From Gordonibacter sp. Marseille-P4307 (lineage in GTDB: Bacteria; Actinomycetota; Coriobacteriia; Coriobacteriales; Eggerthellaceae): a stretch of DNA of 64,000 nucleotides. Location: the NCBI RefSeq assembly GCF_900604965.1, contig NZ_UWPD01000001.1, forward strand, positions 310,001 through 374,000, read 5' to 3'. Shown piece by piece: positions 17,028 through 24,882 of the stretch. Each line of letters begins with the position of its first letter. Position 1 is the stretch's first letter. The notes below the pieces were generated by a model that saw nothing but the letters and a program-made list of their open reading frames with translations, did not search any database and was not told the origin of the DNA. The translations under genes were made by a program, and so were the position numbers.

Positions 17028-18454
17028 TATTCCCCCGTTCTCTTCCCGATATTCTCGACCATGCGATAGCGCTCGTCGGGCTCGCCGTCGCGGCGACGCT
17101 CGTGCATCGAGCACCCTTCCCCCCGAAAGCACGAGGGATCCTTGCAGTGGCCGCACGCCGTCCCGGGAGGCATGGAGTCGAGACCGAACAGGTATCGCGC
17201 GGAACTGGTGTAGTAAAACGACTCGCCCGTCTTCGCCTCCTTGCGCAACCGGATGATCGGGCCATGGAGAATCTTGTTGGCGATAGCGGAGCCGAACGCC
17301 TCGAACATGGCGGCCTCGTCGGCGGACACCGATTCTCCACGGGCGCTCGCAAGGGCCTTGCAGAGACGCTTGAGCTCCTTCTGCACGGCAATGTCGCCCT
17401 TTTCGTGCATCTCCTTGATGGTGGGCGTCACGCTGCGCTCCTGCATCCACGAGAAGAACTCTTCCCCGGCTTCCTGCACCATGCGCTCGACCTCGCCCAC
17501 AGCCGCCATCCGGCGGGACAGTCCCTCGTCCACGATGGAGGACAGGCGCTCGAGATCGTACAGAAGCACGCCAGGCACATCGCTGCATGCGGGATCGACG
17601 TCGCGCGGAACCGATTCGTCGATAACGACCAGCGGATCGCCTTCGCGCTTGGCCGCGGCGCGCGCCTGGGCAAGGCGGTCGGACTCGACGACGCAGCGCG
17701 GAGCCGACGTCATGCTGAACACCACGTCCGCCGATCCGAGATGCGCATAGCGCTCTGAAAAGGCGCAGTGGCCGATTCCCATCTCTTCGGCCAGATCGCG
17801 GGCGTGCTCGGTCGTGCGCGTCGCAACGGTGATGTCGCGCGCGCCCGCGTCGAGCAGGTAGCCCAAAGCCAAGCGGGCCATCTCGCCTGCGCCCAGCACC
17901 ACGATCTTTCGGTTCTCCAGATCGGGAAACCTCTGCGAGGCCGCCCGGAAGGCGGTTGTGGAAAGGGACACCGAATCAGACCCGATCGCCGTTTCGGTGC
18001 GCACGCGCTTGCCAAGCGATATAGCACCTTTGAACAGGCGCGACAAAACGTCGCCGCACGCGCCGGACGCGACGGCGGCCTCGAAGGCCCGCTTGGTCTG
18101 GCCGAGGATCTGAGCTTCCCCCAGAACCATCGACTCCAGCGAGCACACCACGCGGAACAGATGTCGCGCCGCATCCATGCTGCGCTCGAGGTAGAACGAG
18201 CCCCGATCGAGCTCGGTCACGCCAAGGCGGGCCTTGACGAACGCCTCGAGCGACTCGAGGCCCATACGATCGGTTTTGGCGTCGACGTAGATCTCGGTTC
18301 GGTTGCACGTCGAGAGGATGACCGCCTCGCTGACGCCTTTCAGCGCTGTGATCTCGGACAGGGCTCCGGGTATCTCCCCCGCCGAAAAAGCGATCCTCTC
18401 GCGCGCTTCGATAGGGGCGCTCTTATAGCTTGCACCCACGACTACCAGGCTCAT
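17027..18454 (-). CDS. hemA: Glutamyl-tRNA reductase with Cys-rich C-terminal extension
   Basis: A 475-residue enzyme that reduces Glu-tRNA to glutamate 1-semialdehyde. The catalytic Cys50 lies in STCNRTE; GLGEAQI-type sequence (MVLGEAQILGQ) and the NADPH Rossmann motif VVLGAGEMARLA follow, then the dimerisation helix. The protein is about 50 residues longer than usual: the tail has C434, C437, C442 and C448 (CGHCKDPSC then C), a possible metal, Fe-S or haem-sensing site. ATG at 18454 overlaps the upstream gene stop as ATGA. Confidence 0.95.
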   Translation of the reverse strand: MSLVVVGASYKSAPIEARERIAFSAGEIPGALSEITALKGVSEAVILSTCNRTEIYVDAKTDRMGLESLEAFVKARLGVTELDRGSFYLERSMDAARHLFRVVCSLESMVLGEAQILGQTKRAFEAAVASGACGDVLSRLFKGAISLGKRVRTETAIGSDSVSLSTTAFRAASQRFPDLENRKIVVLGAGEMARLALGYLLDAGARDITVATRTTEHARDLAEEMGIGHCAFSERYAHLGSADVVFSMTSAPRCVVESDRLAQARAAAKREGDPLVVIDESVPRDVDPACSDVPGVLLYDLERLSSIVDEGLSRRMAAVGEVERMVQEAGEEFFSWMQERSVTPTIKEMHEKGDIAVQKELKRLCKALASARGESVSADEAAMFEAFGSAIANKILHGPIIRLRKEAKTGESFYYTSSARYLFGLDSMPPGTACGHCKDPSCFRGEGCSMHERRRDGEPDERYRMVENIGKRTGE

Positions 18455-19122
18455 AGGCCCCGCTCCTCCGCAAGCGGTGCGACCACTTCGTCGTACACCT
18501 GCTCGGGCGTGATCCGCTCGCCTGCGGCGAGGCGATGTTCGATACCTGCCGATCCCACGGCCTCGAACAGCGGCGTGCGCACCGACGCCTCGCCGGGAAT
18601 GCGCTGCTTCACCAGAGAGCGCACCTGGCCGAGCAGGTCGATGTAGTCCTCCCAGTACGCCGGGAACTGGGATTCGAGCGATCGGCGTATCTCGCGCGCG
18701 ACACTGGGGGCCGCCCCTACCGTCGATACGGCGATCTGCAGTTGCCCGCGCCTCATGATGGACGGCACGATGCAGTTGCACAGCGACGGAACGTCCACCA
18801 CGTTCACCAGGATATGGAGCCTGGACGCTTCCTGGAACACCCGTTCGTTCACGCTTTGGCTGGACGTTGCGACAACGGCCAACAGGGCCCCTTCGAGGTC
18901 TCCCTCCTCGTAGGGACGCTCGACAAGCTCGATATCGCCATTCCGGACGAACGATCTGACGAGGTCGGTCGCCTCGGGTGCGATTGCCGTGACGCGCGCG
19001 CCGTACTCGAGCAGCGTTTCGATCTTGCGCTGCGCGACCGCGCCTGCGCCCACGACGACCACCCGCTCTCCATCGAGATGGATGAACAGCGGGTACGGAG
19101 GCTTTGCGCCTTCATATGCCAT
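18451..19122 (-). CDS. Precorrin-2 dehydrogenase / sirohydrochlorin ferrochelatase (Met8/SirC family)
   Basis: A 223-residue protein with the Rossmann motif VVVGAGAVAQRKIETLL, the catalytic-Asp segment ILVNVVDVPSLCN and RRGQLQIAVSTVGAAPSVAREIR, the standard CysG N-terminal/Met8 pattern. It oxidises precorrin-2 to sirohydrochlorin. No separate chelatase gene (SirB/CbiK) is in the operon, so it may also insert iron, as yeast Met8 does; this is inference. It is the first gene of the haem operon, with an ATG at 19122 preceded by AAGGAGAT. Confidence 0.92.
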   Translation of the reverse strand: MAYEGAKPPYPLFIHLDGERVVVVGAGAVAQRKIETLLEYGARVTAIAPEATDLVRSFVRNGDIELVERPYEEGDLEGALLAVVATSSQSVNERVFQEASRLHILVNVVDVPSLCNCIVPSIMRRGQLQIAVSTVGAAPSVAREIRRSLESQFPAYWEDYIDLLGQVRSLVKQRIPGEASVRTPLFEAVGSAGIEHRLAAGERITPEQVYDEVVAPLAEERGL

Positions 19123-19138
19123 GCGGTATCTCCTTCAT

Positions 19139-19160
19139 CCGCGCGCTGCGAGGCGCGCGG
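19139..19160 (-). repeat. GC hairpin in the haem operon leader, next to the ribosome binding site
   Basis: CCGCGCGC and GCGCGCGG form an 8-bp perfect stem with a 6-nt loop. On the transcript it ends a few bases before the ribosome binding site of the first haem gene, so it could influence translation of the operon. Confidence 0.5.
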
Positions 19161-19214
19161 GCGTCCCACCCCGTATGCGCGCGCAAGGCGTACCGACTGC
19201 GCACGAATACGGCA

Positions 19215-19240
19215 CTCTCGGCAACGTATACTACCGAGAG
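19215..19240 (-). promoter_or_regulatory. Inverted repeat over the likely haem operon promoter
   Basis: CTCTCGG (19215-19221) and CCGAGAG (19234-19240) flank GTATAC. On the minus strand this centre gives a plausible -10 (TATACG) with TTGCTT 18 bp upstream. A repressor bound to the repeat would cover the -10. The rest of the 280-bp gap (19123-19402) shows no gene. Confidence 0.45.
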
Positions 19241-19402
19241 CCCCCTCGAAGCAAAACTGCCAAAACTAACAGGATCGACGACAAGCCACTCTACAGCCTC
19301 CCATCAGGCGAAGCTGGTAAAAACAACAGGGTGCGCCCAAATGCGGGAGAGAAGGATTCATCCATGCCGGCACCTGCTTCGGCCGCCTTTGGAGCAGTGC
19401 GG

Positions 19403-21052
19403 CTAATCTTCGCTCACACGGTTCACGAACTCGATCAGTTCGTTGCGCGAGTGAACCCCTAATTTGCGGTAGGCGTTTTGCTGGTGATAGCGCACCGTCG
19501 AATTCGACACAACCAGCTTCCCCGAAATATAGGCGCACGAAAAACCCTGCGCGGTAAGGAGGGCCACCTCGGACTCCCGAGCCGTCAGGCCGTAGCGCTC
19601 CGACACGTCGTCGACGCGCTGCTTCAGCTGATCGGCGATCGAGCTCTGGGCATCTTCCTCCCGCCGCTGCGCCGCCTCGATTGCCGGCGTATCCGACAAA
19701 GCCGGATCCACCTTCTTCGGACCCGCCTCTTCCGAAGAGGGGGTCTTGGGCGCCGCAGCCGGAACCTCGCCGGAAAGCGGCTCGACCGCCTGCGAACCCG
19801 CTGCTGCCGGAGCGGATGCAAGCCGATCGGCATCCGGTTCCGCGCCCGCCGCCCGCACACGGGATACGGAGGAAGGCGAAGCGCCATCCTCGTCCTCGAT
19901 CTCGTAGGGACGCAGGTTCACCTCGCGGTTAAGCGTCATGGCGCCGGCGAGCACGAGCGCCGAAACCGCAGCGATAACGCACCCCGCATTGCTGATGACC
20001 TGAATGTTCATCGGCAAGAGCGCCCCGATGTTCGCCCCGACGAAATTGGCGAGCGACCCGTTGACCGCCACCAGCAGCAATCCCGCCAAAAACGCACGCG
20101 GCACCTTCAGCAGGGAGAACATGGACGGGAACACCATCCAGTACAGGAACCGGAAGCAGAAAACGGCCGCCAGAAGAAAGCCGAGGAAGGCCTGAGACGA
20201 CGCGTCCGATACGAAGCAGGAGAACACGATGGCCACCGAGAGCAGCACGAACGGAGGAACCCACACGATATGGATCCAATCGCGGCGCTTCAGCATTATG
20301 AAGGCGACGGAGCCTATGGTGAGAACCGCCCCCACCGCGAACACGGCGTAATTCGCCCCATCCGTCACCAAGGACAGGCGACGGTTCGCAATGGTGTACA
20401 GCATAGCGCCCAGCATGCCGTTCGCAAGAATGAGCAGCACGCTGAACCAGGGGATGCGGGGAAGGACCCCGGCCGGCATTCCGTCGGCTTTCGCCGATTC
20501 GAGGCGGGGATCGAGGTTCAGCGCCAAAGAACCGGCCGAAAATGCGCAGAGCACGGCTACGACCAAACAGGTTTCCTCACCGAGTCTTGGCGACCCTTCG
20601 ATGATCGCACCCGCGATAACGAGTCCGACAAGGGTGGACGCCATGATCTGGAGCATGGAAAAGCGGCTGAGCAGCAGCAGCCATACGTACATGACCACGG
20701 CGTTGGCCGCCCCCGCCGCGAAGAACAGCGAAGCGCCCGCCGATCCGAGGTCGTCGGTTGCGGCCACCGCGATGGTAGCGGCGGTCATAACCGCCGTGCA
20801 GATGAAGAAAACGCCGGTGGTCACCGAAAACTTACGCAGGTAGCCCCCGATCGCCAAAACCAGCAGCACCGCCACCTCGGCAACCAGGCGCACAGCGTAG
20901 AAGGGGTCGGCGATCGCCGCCCCTCCTTGGGTAAGGTAACCCACGAAGCCCTGGGAAAGCATGCGGCTGTACGCGATCATGCACGCGAAGCCCAGCGCCA
21001 GCTTCAACGTCGTTTTCAGGTCGAGCCCGTTCCTGCGGATTCCGGCACCCAC
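19403..21052 (-). CDS. Membrane-bound LuxR family regulator (12-TM type)
   Basis: A 549-residue protein with about 12 hydrophobic segments in residues 1-390, a low-complexity Ala/Pro/Glu linker (about 395-465) and a C-terminal LuxR HTH (YGLTARESEVALLTAQGFS ... SNSTVRYHQQNAYRKLG). This architecture is typical of Eggerthella relatives and is thought to couple a membrane-sensed signal to transcription. Neighbours are the haem operon downstream and a shikimate-kinase-like gene upstream, both on the same strand, so its target is not obvious; the haem operon promoter lies just beyond its 3' end. Confidence 0.9.
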   Translation of the reverse strand: MGAGIRRNGLDLKTTLKLALGFACMIAYSRMLSQGFVGYLTQGGAAIADPFYAVRLVAEVAVLLVLAIGGYLRKFSVTTGVFFICTAVMTAATIAVAATDDLGSAGASLFFAAGAANAVVMYVWLLLLSRFSMLQIMASTLVGLVIAGAIIEGSPRLGEETCLVVAVLCAFSAGSLALNLDPRLESAKADGMPAGVLPRIPWFSVLLILANGMLGAMLYTIANRRLSLVTDGANYAVFAVGAVLTIGSVAFIMLKRRDWIHIVWVPPFVLLSVAIVFSCFVSDASSQAFLGFLLAAVFCFRFLYWMVFPSMFSLLKVPRAFLAGLLLVAVNGSLANFVGANIGALLPMNIQVISNAGCVIAAVSALVLAGAMTLNREVNLRPYEIEDEDGASPSSVSRVRAAGAEPDADRLASAPAAAGSQAVEPLSGEVPAAAPKTPSSEEAGPKKVDPALSDTPAIEAAQRREEDAQSSIADQLKQRVDDVSERYGLTARESEVALLTAQGFSCAYISGKLVVSNSTVRYHQQNAYRKLGVHSRNELIEFVNRVSED

Positions 21053-21067
21053 GCTTCGTCGGCCCCG

Positions 21068-21577
21068 CTACTCCACCGCGGAAGCGACCTTGCGAGCCGC
21101 GGCGGTGATAGTCAGATCGTCAACGTTGACGGTTATCTGGGCGTACTTCTCGTACAGGGGCTTACGCTCGTCGTAGAGGTCGTGAAGGCTCATGCTCACG
21201 CCGTTCTTGAGCACCACGCCGCGCTCCTGCAGATCGCCCAGGCGCGTTTTGAGCGAGTCGTAAGAGATCTGGAGGTACACGATGGTGCCGATTTCCGCCA
21301 GATGCCTCATGGCCTCGTCGGAATAGATGGCCGAACCCCCCGTGGAGATAACGGAGTTCGTGGCCGAAATCCCACTGAGAACGGCATTCTCGACCTCGAT
21401 GAACCCTTCGGGGCCCAGCGCGTCGATGATCTTTTGCAGCGTCTTGTCTGATTGGTTCTGGATCAGAAGGTCGGCATCGACGAAATCCTTGTTCAGGATC
21501 TTGGCGAGAACGATGCCCAGCGTCGATTTGCCAGCGCCCGGCATGCCGATAAGGACGATATTGCTTTTGTCGGTCAT
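21068..21577 (-). CDS. Shikimate-kinase-like P-loop kinase
   Basis: A 169-residue kinase of the shikimate kinase superfamily with Walker A GMPGAGKST, DADLLIQ and STGGSAIYS. The ATG at 21577 follows AAGGAG at good spacing. It departs from true AroK: the shikimate-binding FR..E segment reads FIEVENAV (Arg missing), the GGG loop is GGS, and the lid reads RGVVLKNGVS rather than RPLL. The conserved ERKPLYEKYA segment is kept. It may be a paralogue with another substrate. It stands between a LuxR gene and tRNA-Ser, away from other aromatic genes. Confidence 0.75.
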   Translation of the reverse strand: MTDKSNIVLIGMPGAGKSTLGIVLAKILNKDFVDADLLIQNQSDKTLQKIIDALGPEGFIEVENAVLSGISATNSVISTGGSAIYSDEAMRHLAEIGTIVYLQISYDSLKTRLGDLQERGVVLKNGVSMSLHDLYDERKPLYEKYAQITVNVDDLTITAAARKVASAVE

Positions 21578-21751
21578 GACAACTCCTTGCTCTTTGAGCA
21601 GCGATGAAATACGCGCATCGCCCATGATTCTACGCTATGCGAACGGATCTCGAGCGCGGGGATGGCCCATTTCACGCCTAATGGAGAACCTGTTGTCAAA
21701 TTGATCGAATCGAGACGGGCACAGCCGAATCCTGCGCGAAACCCGGCCTGG

Positions 21752-21785
21752 AAAAAAGAAACGCGCCCCCGACAACGGGAGCGCG
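21752..21785 (-). terminator. Rho-independent terminator of tRNA-Ser(GCT)
   Basis: On the minus strand CGCGCTCCCG / CGGGGGCGCG forms a 10-bp stem with one mismatch and a TTGT loop, followed by TTTCTTTTTT. It begins 9 bp after the tRNA 3' end. Confidence 0.85.
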
Positions 21786-21794
21786 AAAACACGC

Positions 21795-21885
21795 TGGCGG
21801 AGAAGTAGGGATTCGAACCCTAGAATCGCTTGTGGCGATTACTCACTTAGCAGGCGAGCACCTTCGGCCTCTCGGTCACTTCTCC
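21795..21885 (-). tRNA. tRNA-Ser(GCT)
   Basis: A 91-nt serine tRNA on the minus strand: acceptor stem GGAGAAG / CTTCTCC, anticodon loop CTGCTAA (GCT), a long variable arm and an encoded CCA end. A terminator follows. Confidence 0.93.
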
Positions 21886-21981
21886 ATGAGCAAAGCAGAA
21901 TGATACCCGACTTGCATCTGCCGCGCAACGCAAAAACATAACCGGAACCCGAACGAGGTGGCCTGCGCGAAACCCGGCGGT

Positions 21982-22971
21982 TCAGCGAACGACCGCCGCC
22001 TTCAGCGACCCCAGAGAAGTCGCGCACGACCACCATCCGCGTCTGCGCGCCTCGATCGAAATCGCATCCGCCTCGTCGAACCCCTCGCACAGGGCGAACG
22101 TGCACGAGCCGCTCCCGCACAGAAGCACGCGCCCCTCGCCGCACCGGACCTCCAGCCACCGGCGAACTTCGGCAAGCTCGGGTTCCAGCGCCTCGGACGC
22201 AGCGGCGAGGTTGTTCAGCAGCACCGCATCGTCAGCCGATTCCATCCGATCGAGGACCCTCCGATGGACATGGTGCGCCGATGCGGAACTTTTATCGAAC
22301 TCCCGATAGGCGGCAGCCGTTGAAACCCCTCGATCGGGCTTCACCAGCACCACCGGGCACTTCGACGGGCGCAGGGATCGCACGAACCGATCGCCCTTCC
22401 CCGAAAACGCAGCGCAACCGCCTTGCAGGAAGAACGCAACGTCGCTTCCCACTTCGCAAGCCGCGTCCAAAACCGCGCGCGATCCGGCATCGACGTCCCA
22501 CAGCGCGCAAGCGCCCGCAAGCGCCGCCGCCGCATCGGACGACCCGCCGCCAAGTCCCGCCTGAACGGGGATGCTTTTATCGATCAGAATCTCGATGCGC
22601 TCGTCTTCCGCACGACCCAGCCTGCGCGCAAGCGACATTACCGCCCTCGCAGCCAGATTGTCGGCAGGCGCGATGGCGGGAACCTCGACATCATTGCTCG
22701 CCCTCACCTCGGCGATCGCAGACAGCCCCCCGCCCTCGAAGCCAACCGTGCGGCGCATGCGCACCGTATCGTGAAGGTTCAGCGCGTGAAGTATCGTAGA
22801 CACCCGATGGAAACCCGATTCGAGCCGATCGCCCACGTCGAGCACTAAATTCACCTTCGCGGGAGCAACCAGCTCGATCCATCCCGAATCTCCCGATTCG
22901 GACGGCTCCCGGGCCGATCCGGCCCCGGACGGCGAGCCGACGCTCCCCTCCGATTGGTCTACCCTAGCCAC
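21982..22971 (-). CDS. ispE: 4-diphosphocytidyl-2-C-methyl-D-erythritol kinase
   Basis: A 329-residue GHMP kinase of the MEP isoprenoid pathway. The core begins at IELVAPAKVNLVLDVG after an unusual polar N-terminal extension of about 30 residues rich in Ser and Gly; the ATP motif VQAGLGGGSSDAAAAL and the C-terminal LCGSGSCTFAL are clear. GTG at 22971 follows GGGGGAGA and overlaps the tadA stop by 8 bp, so the two are coupled. Confidence 0.93.
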   Translation of the reverse strand: MARVDQSEGSVGSPSGAGSAREPSESGDSGWIELVAPAKVNLVLDVGDRLESGFHRVSTILHALNLHDTVRMRRTVGFEGGGLSAIAEVRASNDVEVPAIAPADNLAARAVMSLARRLGRAEDERIEILIDKSIPVQAGLGGGSSDAAAALAGACALWDVDAGSRAVLDAACEVGSDVAFFLQGGCAAFSGKGDRFVRSLRPSKCPVVLVKPDRGVSTAAAYREFDKSSASAHHVHRRVLDRMESADDAVLLNNLAAASEALEPELAEVRRWLEVRCGEGRVLLCGSGSCTFALCEGFDEADAISIEARRRGWWSCATSLGSLKAAVVR

Positions 22972-23470
22972 GTTGTCTCCCCCGCTTCTCCCGCCGTTCA
23001 GCGAAAAACCTGGTAAGCAGCTCGGCGCACTCTTCTCCCAGCACGCCGGAAACCACTTCGAAGTTATGATTGAGCCGTTCGTCGGCATGCACCCGATAAA
23101 GCGATCCCAGGGCGCCGGCCTTCGGATCGGATGCCCCGAATACGCATCGATCGACGCGCGACTGATGCATAAGGCCCGCGCACATGATGCACGGCTCCAG
23201 CGTAACGTACACGGTACAGCCCGACAGCCGCCACGCATCAAGCTGGCGCGCGGCTTCCATCAGGGCCTTGAACTCGGCGTGCCCCGACGGGTCCCTGTCG
23301 GCCTCCCGGCAGTTGCGCGCACGGGCGACCACCCGAGGCTCGGCCAACGGCCGCCTCGTTCCTTTGTCGATGGGCGCATACACCACCACGGCCCCGATGG
23401 GAACCTCGCCGCATTCGGCGGCTTTCCGAGCCTCTTCGATTGCAAGGCGCATATAGTCTTCATCGGTCAT
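22964..23470 (-). CDS. tadA: tRNA-specific adenosine deaminase
   Basis: A 168-residue zinc deaminase with GHAEFKAL (His and catalytic Glu) and VTLEPCIMCAG (two Cys ligands). TadA converts A34 to inosine in tRNA-Arg(ACG), which is encoded at 28035 in this window. There is a short insertion (YAPIDKGTRRPLAEP) after the first strand. No ribosome binding site precedes the ATG; instead TATAAT ends 6 bp before it, suggesting a leaderless transcript. Confidence 0.93.
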   Translation of the reverse strand: MTDEDYMRLAIEEARKAAECGEVPIGAVVVYAPIDKGTRRPLAEPRVVARARNCREADRDPSGHAEFKALMEAARQLDAWRLSGCTVYVTLEPCIMCAGLMHQSRVDRCVFGASDPKAGALGSLYRVHADERLNHNFEVVSGVLGEECAELLTRFFAERREKRGRQRG

Positions 23471-23476
23471 GGCGCC

Positions 23477-23482
23477 ATTATA
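23477..23482 (-). promoter_or_regulatory. -10 box for leaderless tadA transcription
   Basis: On the minus strand the consensus TATAAT is followed by GGCGCC and then the tadA ATG, so transcription would begin at or next to the start codon. No strong -35 is seen. Confidence 0.5.
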
Positions 23483-23566
23483 TATGGTATTCTTTGACAC
23501 GCTTTCGAAGGGTTGGCGGCGCACCGCTCACCGATCCGCCCGTCGCATCGAATGCATCTGTTATCT

Positions 23567-23654
23567 GGAGGAATGGCCGAGCGGTTTAAGGCGGCAGTCT
23601 TGAAAACTGTTATGCCGAAAGGTATCGTGGGTTCGAATCCTACTTCCTCCGCCA
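23567..23654 (+). tRNA. tRNA-Ser(TGA)
   Basis: An 88-nt serine tRNA: acceptor GGAGGAA / TTCCTCC, anticodon stem GCAGT / ACTGT around CTTGAAA (anticodon TGA), a long variable arm and an encoded CCA. Confidence 0.94.
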
Positions 23655-23661
23655 GAATTGC

Positions 23662-23689
23662 AAGCGTCCCTGGTCGGGGCGCTTTTTTT
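23662..23689 (+). terminator. Rho-independent terminator of tRNA-Ser(TGA)
   Basis: AAGCGTCCC / GGGGCGCTT stem with one mismatch, loop TGGTC, followed by a run of T. It ends 20 bp before the next start codon. Confidence 0.88.
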
Positions 23690-23709
23690 ATGATCGAAAG
23701 GATACGCCT

Positions 23710-24564
23710 GTGGAAAACCTCGCTTACTACGACGGCAACATCGGAACCGTCGACGAAGTGACCGTTCCGTTCAACGACCGATCCCATTTCTTCGGCGACG
23801 GCGTGTACGAAGCGACGATGGGCGCCAACGGCGTACCCTACCTCGTCGAAGACCACCTCGATCGCTTCTACTCAAGCGCACGGGCCCTCGGCATCGCCAT
23901 CCCCTCGGGCAAAGACGAGCTGAAACAGCTGCTGTTCGATCTTCTGGCGAAGGTAGACGGCGACACCCATTTTGTATACTGGCAGGTCACGCGTGGAGTA
24001 GCCATGCGCGATCATGTATACGATCCCGCTATGAAGGGCAAGCTGTGGGTGCTCATCCGCCCTCAGAGTCTAGGGAGCATCCGCACTCCCGTGAACGTGA
24101 CCGTCACCGAAGACAAGCGCTTCGAGTACGGCAACGTGAAAACGCTCAACCTGCTTCCCGCCGTCCTGTACAGCCAAATGGCCCGCGAACGAGATGCCGC
24201 CGAAACCATCCTGCACCGCAATGGCGTGGTCACCGAATGCTCCCACTCAAACGTATCCATCCTCAAAAACGGTGTGTTCTACTCGCACCCCAACGACGAG
24301 CACATCCTGCGCGGCATAGCCAAAACCCACATGATCCAAGCCTGCTACCGTCTGGGCATCCCCGTCATCGAGCGGGCCTTCACGCTCGATAGGCTCTACG
24401 ACGCCGACGAGATCCTGATCAGCTCGTCGTCCAAGTTCTGCCTACCCGTGCGCTCGATCGACGGGCAGAAGGCGGGCGGGCGCGATCCTGAAAACCTTGG
24501 GGCGCTGCAAGACGAACTGATCCACGAGTTCCGCGCCTATACCGGCTCCGACGCCCTCAGCTGA
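23710..24564 (+). CDS. dat: D-amino acid aminotransferase (class IV PLP)
   Basis: A 284-residue fold-type IV aminotransferase. It has the N-terminal DRSHFFGDGVYEA segment, the PLP-binding lysine in GNVKTLNLLPAVL, TECSHSNVSILKNG and the C-terminal DEILISSSSKFCLPV. This pattern fits D-alanine aminotransferase (making D-Glu for peptidoglycan) better than the branched-chain enzyme. GTG at 23710 follows GAAAGGA. The next gene is an alanine/glycine symporter, which fits amino acid metabolism. Confidence 0.88.
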   Translation: MENLAYYDGNIGTVDEVTVPFNDRSHFFGDGVYEATMGANGVPYLVEDHLDRFYSSARALGIAIPSGKDELKQLLFDLLAKVDGDTHFVYWQVTRGVAMRDHVYDPAMKGKLWVLIRPQSLGSIRTPVNVTVTEDKRFEYGNVKTLNLLPAVLYSQMARERDAAETILHRNGVVTECSHSNVSILKNGVFYSHPNDEHILRGIAKTHMIQACYRLGIPVIERAFTLDRLYDADEILISSSSKFCLPVRSIDGQKAGGRDPENLGALQDELIHEFRAYTGSDALS

Positions 24565-24690
24565 CGCAAGATCGCCGCCGGGCTAAAAACCGCCGTTCGG
24601 CAAAATGAGGTATTGCAACCCCGAAGCGGCGCAATCATAATTGCCATCCATAAGTTCAGTGAAGCTTCTTGAATCGACGTCGCCGAAACT

Positions 24691-24787
24691 GGAAGCGGAG
24701 AACACTCTGGAAAATTCTTAAATGAATGCCGAAGGTGCAAGGCTGCATCCGCAGCTGAATCTCTCAGGCAAACCGACGGAGACTTTT
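24691..24787 (+). promoter_or_regulatory. Glycine riboswitch (single aptamer seen)
   Basis: The leader of the symporter gene carries the conserved glycine aptamer elements in order: GCGGAGAACACTCTGGA, GCCGAAGGTGCAAG, a GCTGC/GCAGC hairpin, then AATCTCTCAGGCAAA and GACGGAGA, followed by TTTTTT. A second aptamer was not recognised. The other part of the 24565-24882 gap holds no gene. In this family glycine binding usually turns on glycine use or export, or, before symporters, controls uptake or efflux. Confidence 0.9.
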
Positions 24788-24882
24788 TTGCAGCCGTGCC
24801 TACGCACATCCAGCGCCGCATACTCGTCTTCATCTTCATTAGGAATCTCCCTCGAGTGTTCGCGATCTCGAAGGGGGCAACC

